Shown here piece by piece: positions 58,456 to 64,000 of a stretch of 64,000 bases of DNA. Numbering within the stretch: the first letter of the stretch is position 1; every line of letters begins with the position of its first letter. Both the position numbers and the translations under genes were made by a program. The DNA is from Streptomyces sp. CA-278952 (lineage in GTDB: Bacteria > Actinomycetota > Actinomycetes > Streptomycetales > Streptomycetaceae): assembly GCF_028747205.1 (NCBI RefSeq), contig NZ_CP112880.1, positions 5,828,001-5,892,000 of the forward strand. The letters run 5' to 3'. The notes beneath the pieces were generated by a model that saw only the letters and a list, made by a program, of their open reading frames with translations, did not search any database and was not told where the DNA came from.

Positions 58456-59268
58456 TCAGGCCAGCTCGGCCAGAACCGCGTCCGTGAACGGCGTCCACGC
58501 CTCCGCCGCCCACGGCCCGAAGGCCCGGTCCGTCAGCGCGACGCAGGCCGCGCCCGCCACCGGGTCGATCCACAGGAACGTGCCCGACTGGCCGAAGTGC
58601 CCGAAGGTCGCCGGGGAGGACGAATCGCCCGTCCAGTGCGGGGACTTGGTGTCGCGGATCTCGAAACCGAGGCCCCAGTCGTTCGGGCTCTGGTGGCCGT
58701 AGCCCGGCAGCACGCCCTTGAGGCCCGGGTGGACGACGCTCTGGGCCTCCAGGACCGTACGCGGGTCGAGGAGGCGGGGGGCCTGCACCTCGGCGGCGAA
58801 GCGGACCAGGTCGGCCAGGGTGGAGACGCCGTCGCGGGCGGGGGAGCCGTCGAGGGTCGTGGACGTCATGGACAGCGGCTCCAGGACCGCCTGGCGCAGG
58901 TACTCCGCGAACGGGATGCCGGACGCCTTGGCGATGTGGTCGCCCAGCACCTCGAAGCCCGCGTTGGAGTACAGGCGGCGGTTGCCGGGCGGGGCCGTCA
59001 CCCGGTGCTCGTCGAAGGCGAGGCCGCTGGTGTGGGCGAGGAGGTGGCGCACCGTGGACCCCTCGGGCCCGGCCGCCTCGTCCAGCTCGACCGCCCCCTC
59101 CTCGTACGCCACCAGTGCCGCGTAGGCCGCGAGCGGCTTGGTGACCGAGGCGAGGGGGAAGCGGTGGTCGGCCGGCCCGTGCGTGCCGAGGACCGTGCCG
59201 TCCGACCGTACGACGGCGGCGGCCGCCGTCGTGACCGGCCAGGTGTCGATGATGCGCAGGCTCTCCAT
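58456..59268 (-). CDS. Beta-lactamase-family serine hydrolase (270 aa)
   Basis: Class C beta-lactamase/penicillin-binding-protein-like esterase or peptidase. The nucleophile motif is SVTK (S41-K44), the second motif YSN (Y100-N102, in LYSNAGFEVLG) and the third the HxG-type GHFGQSGT near the C-terminus. No signal peptide, so it is probably cytoplasmic. Start taken as ATG at 59268 (MESLRIIDTWPV); an in-frame GTG-like start 10 codons earlier gives an unlikely extension. It converges on the T7SS locus and shows no functional link to it. Confidence 0.9.
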   Translation of the reverse strand: MESLRIIDTWPVTTAAAAVVRSDGTVLGTHGPADHRFPLASVTKPLAAYAALVAYEEGAVELDEAAGPEGSTVRHLLAHTSGLAFDEHRVTAPPGNRRLYSNAGFEVLGDHIAKASGIPFAEYLRQAVLEPLSMTSTTLDGSPARDGVSTLADLVRFAAEVQAPRLLDPRTVLEAQSVVHPGLKGVLPGYGHQSPNDWGLGFEIRDTKSPHWTGDSSSPATFGHFGQSGTFLWIDPVAGAACVALTDRAFGPWAAEAWTPFTDAVLAELA

Positions 59269-59424
59269 GGCCCCGAGCCTAACGGCCGCGCCCTGCACCC
59301 CGTCCCCGGCCCCGGGAGACCCGGGACAGCGACGGCCCCCGATGGGCCGCCGCGCGTACCGCCGGGTCCCGGGCCCCGCTGGGCCCGGACGGATGCGCGT
59401 GAGCCCGGGACGGATGCGCGCCCG

Positions 59425-60654
59425 TCAGGCGGCGGCCAGCGGGGCGAGCCGGGTGCCGAGCGCCATGATCCGCATCGCGCGCTCCGTGGCGTCGGCCAGG
59501 AACTCGCCGCTCCTGCCGATCGCCTCCACCAACGTCATCGGCGCGGGCAGGATCGAGCTGTACGCGTCCACGCCCACCGCCCGCACGTCCTGCGCGCCCG
59601 GCCCGATCGTCCCGGCCAGCACCAGGACCGGCACCCCGACGGCGTGCGCCCGCCGGGCGACCTCCGCCGGGATCTTCCCCCGTACGGTCTGGTGGTCGAG
59701 CGCCCCCTCCGCCGTGATCACGAAGTCGGCGCGGGCGAGGCGCGCGTCGAGGTCGAGACCGTCGAGCAGGACGTCGTAGCGGGGGAGCAGGCGCGCGCCC
59801 ACGGCCGCGAGCCCGGCCCCGAGGCCGCCGGACGCACCCGTGCCGGGAGCCGTACGCAGATCGATCGGGACACCGGTCGTCGGCGCGAAGGCCGGGGCCA
59901 GGTCCCGGGCGAGGACGTCGGCCAGCCGCTCCAGGCCGGCCGAGAGCAGCTCCACCTCCGCCGGGGTCGCCCCCTTCTGCGGCCCGAAGACCCGGGCCAC
60001 CCCGCGCTTCCCGCACAGCACGTTGTACGGGTTGCAGGCCACGAGCAGTTCGGCGTCGGCCAGCCGGGGGTCGAGGCCGGACGGGTCGATGCGCTCCAGC
60101 TCGTGCAACGCCCCGCCGCCCCGGCGCAGTTCACGGCCGTGCCGGTCCGTCAGCCGGGCCCCGAGCGCCTGGAGGGCCCCCGCGCCCCCGTCCGACGTAC
60201 CGGAGTCGCCGCAGCCGACGAGGATGCGCCGGGCCCCCGCGTCGAGGGCCGCCCGGATCAGCTCGCCGACGCCGTACGTGGTGGTCGCGCCCGGGTGGCG
60301 CAGGCCCGGCGGCACCAGGGCGAGGCCCGCGACGGCGGCCATCTCCACGACGGCGGTCAGCGGCCCCGGCCCGCCCAGGAGCGCGAAGTGCGAGGCGACC
60401 GGCTCGCCCACCGGGCCCGTCGCGGTGACCGGGACCAGCCGGCCGCCGCCCGCCAGGGCCAGCGCCTCCGCCGTGCCCTCGCCGCCGTCCACCAGCGGGA
60501 TGAGGTCGAGGTCGGCGTCGGGAATCACGCGCCGTACGCCGATGGCGATGGCCTCGGCCACCCGGGCGGCCGACAGGGACTCCTTGAAGCCGCTCGGGGC
60601 GATGGCGATGCGGGTGCGGTGGGTGCGGTGGGTGCGGTGGGTCGGGCGGGTCAT
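59425..60654 (-). CDS. Glycerate kinase (409 aa)
   Basis: GlxK/GarK-type glycerate kinase, phosphorylating glycerate with ATP for entry into glycolysis. Family hallmarks include IAIAPSGFKESLSA at the N-terminus, LVDGGEGTAEAL, the glycine-rich GCGDSGTSDGGAGALQALG and VITAEGALDHQTVRGKIPAEV. An N-terminal THRTHRTHR run is coded by 9-bp direct repeats (near 60610-60645) and may be dispensable. Its ATG overlaps the TGA of the upstream permease gene (ATGA), so the two are coupled; the pairing suggests the permease brings in glycerate or a related acid. Confidence 0.93.
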   Translation of the reverse strand: MTRPTHRTHRTHRTRIAIAPSGFKESLSAARVAEAIAIGVRRVIPDADLDLIPLVDGGEGTAEALALAGGGRLVPVTATGPVGEPVASHFALLGGPGPLTAVVEMAAVAGLALVPPGLRHPGATTTYGVGELIRAALDAGARRILVGCGDSGTSDGGAGALQALGARLTDRHGRELRRGGGALHELERIDPSGLDPRLADAELLVACNPYNVLCGKRGVARVFGPQKGATPAEVELLSAGLERLADVLARDLAPAFAPTTGVPIDLRTAPGTGASGGLGAGLAAVGARLLPRYDVLLDGLDLDARLARADFVITAEGALDHQTVRGKIPAEVARRAHAVGVPVLVLAGTIGPGAQDVRAVGVDAYSSILPAPMTLVEAIGRSGEFLADATERAMRIMALGTRLAPLAAA

Positions 60655-62084
60655 GGCTGGGTCTCCAGAAGGACGGGCACGCCGAGCAACGGCCAGACGG
60701 CGAGGGCGAAAACGAGGACGAGGGCCGCGGTGAGCGGGGCGAGGAACGCGGACAGCCGCAGCAGGTCGCGCGGGGTGTAGGTCGGGGTGCCGGGCACGTC
60801 CGCGAAGAGCGCGACCGGCTTGGCCGAGGAGGGCAGCGTGTGGCAGAAGCCGGCGGCGGCCGTGGAGGCCAGCGCCGCCGTGACGGGGTTGACCCCGGCC
60901 CCGATCGCCGCCGCGATCACCAGCGGGACCAGCACGGAGGACCGGGCGGAGCGCGACTGGAGCGCCAGGTGGGCGGCCGTGCTGACGACGACCACGCCGG
61001 TCAGGAACACCCACGGGGGCGTGGACGCCCCCAGGGGTATCCAGCCCACCAGCCACGCGGCCGCCCCCGAGTCGGAGAGGGCGAGGCCCATCGCCATGGT
61101 GGCGGCCATGAACAGCAGCAGCGGCCAGGGCACCGTCCGCAGACCGTCCTTGAAGCGCACGGTCCCCAGCGCCGGAGAGGTCGCCACCAGTGCGCCGATG
61201 AGCGCGACCACGGCGGGCGACACCCCGTGCAGGGGCTCGCTGCACCACAGCAGGACGACCGTCGCCAGCAGGAGCAGGCACCGGGACTCCTCCGGGCTGA
61301 ACGGTCCCTCGACGGCCGTCTCGGAGTGCTCCTGGATCTGCGCCGCCGTGATGATGACCGGGCCCTTGCGGTCGGACCGCCGGGTCGTCGTCAACAGCAC
61401 CAGTTCGGCGGCGAGATGGGAGGAGACGACGGCCAGCGGCAGCCCGAGGACGAGCCACTGCACGAAGCTCAGCTGCTCCCCGGTCTGCTCCCACAGCACC
61501 CCGACGGTGATCAGGTGCGCGCCCGCGCCGATCAGGGTCGCGACGGCCGACAGCAGGATGACCGTGGGGAAGAGCAGCGCCAGCATCACCACCAGTCGGC
61601 CGCGCTCGCGCAGGGCGGCGGCCAGCGCCAGGAACACCGGGAGCGCGAGCGCCGCGCGCCCCGACGTGGCCGGCACGGCGAACGCCGTGACGACCAGTCC
61701 GGCCGTGGTCAGGTGCACCAACTGGCGCACGGTCCTGGCCCCGCCGACCAGGAAGACGGCGGCCCGGCCCGCCAGACCGGTCCGGGTCACGGCCGCCGCC
61801 AGGACGAAGGCGCAGATCAGCAGCCACACCGTCTCGTCGCCCAGGGTGGCGAAGAGGGCCTCACTGCTGATCACCCCCGTGACCGTCAGCGCCAGGCCCG
61901 CGCCGAGCGCGACGTAGGCGTCGTCCACCGGCGTGGCGATCCAGGCGGCGGTCGCCAGGGCGAAGACGGCGAGGGAGAGCCGCCCGTCGACGCTGAGGCC
62001 GGGGGCGGCGCCGGGGACGGCGAGGAGAGCGCAGAGTCCGAGGACGGCACAGAGGCCGACGGTCTGCCGGAGTGGTAGAGGCAC
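60651..62084 (-). CDS. SLC13-family (DASS) anion permease (477 aa)
   Basis: Polytopic transporter of the divalent anion:sodium symporter / ArsB-like superfamily, with about 11-12 hydrophobic helices and internally repeated halves. The segments ALAVPATSGRAALALPVFLAL and VTAALASTAAAGFCHTLPSSAKP resemble the conserved SNT-type substrate/Na+ motifs in each half (TSG and STAA variants). GTG start with GAGG 9 nt upstream. Coupled to glycerate kinase, so a C3 or C4 acid such as glycerate is a likely substrate (inference). Confidence 0.88.
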   Translation of the reverse strand: MPLPLRQTVGLCAVLGLCALLAVPGAAPGLSVDGRLSLAVFALATAAWIATPVDDAYVALGAGLALTVTGVISSEALFATLGDETVWLLICAFVLAAAVTRTGLAGRAAVFLVGGARTVRQLVHLTTAGLVVTAFAVPATSGRAALALPVFLALAAALRERGRLVVMLALLFPTVILLSAVATLIGAGAHLITVGVLWEQTGEQLSFVQWLVLGLPLAVVSSHLAAELVLLTTTRRSDRKGPVIITAAQIQEHSETAVEGPFSPEESRCLLLLATVVLLWCSEPLHGVSPAVVALIGALVATSPALGTVRFKDGLRTVPWPLLLFMAATMAMGLALSDSGAAAWLVGWIPLGASTPPWVFLTGVVVVSTAAHLALQSRSARSSVLVPLVIAAAIGAGVNPVTAALASTAAAGFCHTLPSSAKPVALFADVPGTPTYTPRDLLRLSAFLAPLTAALVLVFALAVWPLLGVPVLLETQP

Positions 62085-62194
62085 GCTGTACAGCCTCTGA
62101 AGGCGGGGTGAGCGCCTGATGAGTGTCCGGTGAAGGCCTTTTCATCAAGGGTGCCGAGCGCCCCGCACCTCGCAGCCCGATGCGGCCCGGGACA

Positions 62195-62285
62195 GCGAAG
62201 AACCCCGCCCCGGGAAACGCGAAGAACCCCGCCCCGGGAACGCGAAGACCCCGCCCCGGGAACGCGAAGACCCCGTCCCGGGCGC
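62195..62285. repeat. Four direct repeats of 22-24 bp
   Basis: Four head-to-tail units of GCGAAGA(A)CCCCGCCCCGGGAA(A)C in the 256-bp gap between the permease start and the response-regulator stop. CCCCG/CGGGG parts can fold into alternative hairpins, so the array may act as a terminator for the two-component operon. No gene seen in the gap. Confidence 0.75.
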
Positions 62286-62340
62286 GCGGGACGGGGCTCC
62301 GGCCGGGGCCGGGGGTGAGGGCCGGGGTCAGGTCCGGGGC

Positions 62341-63000
62341 TCAGGGCAGGCGGTAGCCCATGCCCCGGATCGTCTCCAGCCGCTCCGCGCCCAGCTTCCG
62401 GCGCAGCGCGCGCACATAGACGTCCACGATGTTGGAGCCGGGGTCGAAGTCGTACCCCCACACATGGGACAGGATCTGCTCGCGGGACAGCACCTGACCG
62501 GGATGGCGCAGGAACATCTCCAGCAGCACGAACTCGCGCGCCGTCAGATCCACCGTCCGCTCGCCCGCGCGGGCCCGGCGGGTCCGCAGGTCCAGGGCGA
62601 GGCTGCCGCTGCGCAACATGGTGACCTCGGGCGCGCGGGCGGCGGTGCGCTGCCGCAGCCGCACCCGGGCGAGCAGCTCCTCGAAGCGGAACGGCTTCGT
62701 CATCCAATCGTCGGCCCCGCCCTCCAGCCCGGCCACCGTGTCCCGCACGGAGTCGCGGGCGGTGAGCACGATGACCGGCAGCGTGACACGGGCCTCGCGC
62801 ATCTCCCGCAGCACGGTGAAGCCGTCCCGGCCGGGCAGGCCGATGTCGAGCACCATCAGGTCGAACCCGCCGGACAGCGCGTGGCTCAGCGCCAGGTCCC
62901 CGTCCTCGGCGACGACCGTGGTGAAGCCGTTGGCGCGCAGCCCCTTCTGGACGAACGAGGCGATGCGCTCCTCGTCCTCGGCGATCAGGATGCGGTTCAT
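62341..63000 (-). CDS. OmpR/PhoB-family response regulator (219 aa)
   Basis: Receiver domain with acidic pocket E8/D9, phosphoacceptor D52 (LMVLDIGLPG), T80 and K102 (TKPF), followed by a winged-helix DNA-binding domain (VDLTAREFVLLEMFLRHPG, SREQILSHVWG, VDVYVRALRRKL, IRGMGYRL). ATG chosen at the canonical N-terminus MNRILIAEDEERI; its first bases overlap the histidine kinase stop (ATGA). Cognate to the adjacent kinase; target genes are not identifiable here. Confidence 0.95.
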   Translation of the reverse strand: MNRILIAEDEERIASFVQKGLRANGFTTVVAEDGDLALSHALSGGFDLMVLDIGLPGRDGFTVLREMREARVTLPVIVLTARDSVRDTVAGLEGGADDWMTKPFRFEELLARVRLRQRTAARAPEVTMLRSGSLALDLRTRRARAGERTVDLTAREFVLLEMFLRHPGQVLSREQILSHVWGYDFDPGSNIVDVYVRALRRKLGAERLETIRGMGYRLP

Positions 63001-64000
63001 GAGGCGGTCTCCAGCGTGAGTACGAAGGTGGCTCCGCCGCCTTCGGTCCGGCGTAGTTCGACGCGGCCGTGGTGGCCCTCCGCGATGGCCTTGACGATGG
63101 CGAGGCCGAGCCCCGCGCCGCTCGTGCGGGTCCCGCGCCGGGACGTCCCCCGGCGGAACCGCTCGAAGATCACCTCGGCGTCCTCCGGCGGAATCCCGGG
63201 CCCGTGGTCGGCGACGTACAGCTCGACGCGGTTCTCCTCGGCCCGCGAGCCGATCCGGATGCGCTGGCCGGGCACGGTGTGCTGGACGGCGTTCTGCGCG
63301 AGCTGCACCATCGCCTGGGTCATCCGCTGCTCGTCCAGGCGCACTTCGAGGTCCGCGACGTTGTCGAGCTGCCACGCCCGGTCGCCCAGGGTCCGCACCT
63401 TCACGTACACGTCGGCGGTCAGCTCCGCGAGCTGGACGGGTTCGGGGCGCACGAAGTCGGGGCGCTCGGCCCCCGCGAGCAGGAGCAGGTCCTCGACGAT
63501 GCGGCTCATCCGGTCCAGCTCGTCCGTGACCAGCCGCACCGTCTCCTCCCGGTCCGCCGGGTCGTCGCCCATCAGCTCCAGGTGGCCCCGGACGATGGTG
63601 ATGGGGGTGCGCAGCTCGTGCCCGGCGTCGTCGACGAAGACCCGCTGCGCGGCGAACGCCCGCTCAAGACGGTCGAGCATCGCGTTGAACGTCTCGGCGA
63701 GGGCCGCGATGTCGTCCCGGCCCTCCACGGGGATGCGCCGGGTGAGGTCCTGCTCGGTCAGCTCCGCCGCCGTCTGCCGGACGATCCGGACGGGCGCGAG
63801 GATGCGACCGGCGACGGCCCAGCCGATCCCGGTCGTCATCAGCAGCGCCACACCGGACAGAGCGAGCAGCGTCCAGAACGTCTTGTCCGCGACGGCCCGT
63901 TCGCGCTCCGGATGGAAGGCGACGACGAACGCCCCCGGCTGCTTGCCCGCGGACGGACCGATGACGACCTTGGCCCAGCGCACCTCGCCCTGCGGGCGCT
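62997..64000 (-). CDS. Sensor histidine kinase, 5' end beyond the window
   Basis: Partial HAMP-type membrane histidine kinase. Visible: the end of an extracytoplasmic sensor part, a membrane helix (FWTLLALSGVALLMTTGIGWAV), HAMP (RILAPVRIVRQTAAELTEQDL), the phosphoacceptor H-box GHELRTPITIV, N-box QNAVQH, G1 DHGPGIPP and G2 GAGLGLAIVKAIAEGH. The frame stays open to the window edge, so the N-terminus and first membrane helix lie to the right. Upstream of and coupled to the response regulator. Confidence 0.93.
   Translation of the reverse strand, partial: RPQGEVRWAKVVIGPSAGKQPGAFVVAFHPERERAVADKTFWTLLALSGVALLMTTGIGWAVAGRILAPVRIVRQTAAELTEQDLTRRIPVEGRDDIAALAETFNAMLDRLERAFAAQRVFVDDAGHELRTPITIVRGHLELMGDDPADREETVRLVTDELDRMSRIVEDLLLLAGAERPDFVRPEPVQLAELTADVYVKVRTLGDRAWQLDNVADLEVRLDEQRMTQAMVQLAQNAVQHTVPGQRIRIGSRAEENRVELYVADHGPGIPPEDAEVIFERFRRGTSRRGTRTSGAGLGLAIVKAIAEGHHGRVELRRTEGGGATFVLTLETAS

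Noticed and set aside
62195..62285. Four direct repeats as a CRISPR array
   Set aside because: Units are directly abutting with no spacers and there are no cas genes nearby.

Overview
The window looks like a Streptomyces (or close actinomycete) chromosome. Base composition is very GC-rich, with G/C at most third codon positions. GTG and TTG starts are used, and the core is a type VII (ESX) secretion locus of the actinobacterial kind.

Layout. Positions 1-60 may hold the 3' end of a + strand gene, converging on eccC (269-4240, minus). eccC encodes a full-length three-ATPase FtsK/SpoIIIE motor. Across a 553-base divergent intergenic region lie eccD (4794-6194) and eccB (6216-7664) on the + strand. 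Then follow a 38-bp perfect inverted repeat, a pair of small Esx-like genes (8082-8438, 8526-8855), an acidic helical protein (9035-9538), a 1221-residue WxG/coiled-coil protein (9648-13313), a YbaB-type nucleoid protein (13458-13892) and a third WXG100 protein (13925-14290).

The centrepiece is one uninterrupted 35.9-kb reading frame (14291-50170) encoding 11,959 residues. It has a helical, CpnT-like N-terminus and a long Pro/Gly/Thr-rich linker. After these comes a series of enzyme-like modules: six His-Gly...Cys modules (the 'lonely Cys' repeats, read here as clan-CD/caspase-like), an anthrax-lethal-factor-like zinc peptidase motif, two papain-fold glutamine-deamidase-like (Tox-PL) domains and an R-S-E ADP-ribosyltransferase. 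About 8.2 kb of it (Tox-PL plus two His-Gly...Cys modules) is duplicated in tandem. I found only seven cysteines in the whole protein, each at a candidate catalytic position. The architecture resembles the MARTX multifunctional autoprocessing toxins, but in a type VII context.

Downstream on the same strand are three tandem paralogues with SseB-like C-terminal halves (50187-53024), a 1286-residue protein ending in another ART-like fold (53021-56881), and a single-pass membrane protein with a ricin-type lectin domain (56918-58336). A strong bidirectional hairpin (58351-58412) closes the locus. The rest is ordinary chromosome on the minus strand: a serine hydrolase, a glycerate kinase overlapping an SLC13 anion permease, and an OmpR-type response regulator overlapping a histidine kinase that runs off the right edge.

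Working model (inference). EccB/C/D form the inner-membrane export machine and the Esx proteins are co-substrates. The giant protein is the cargo and may cut itself or its targets with its His/Cys modules. The SseB-like trio are candidate chaperone, adaptor or immunity factors. EccE and a complete mycosin protease are not in the window and probably lie to the left.
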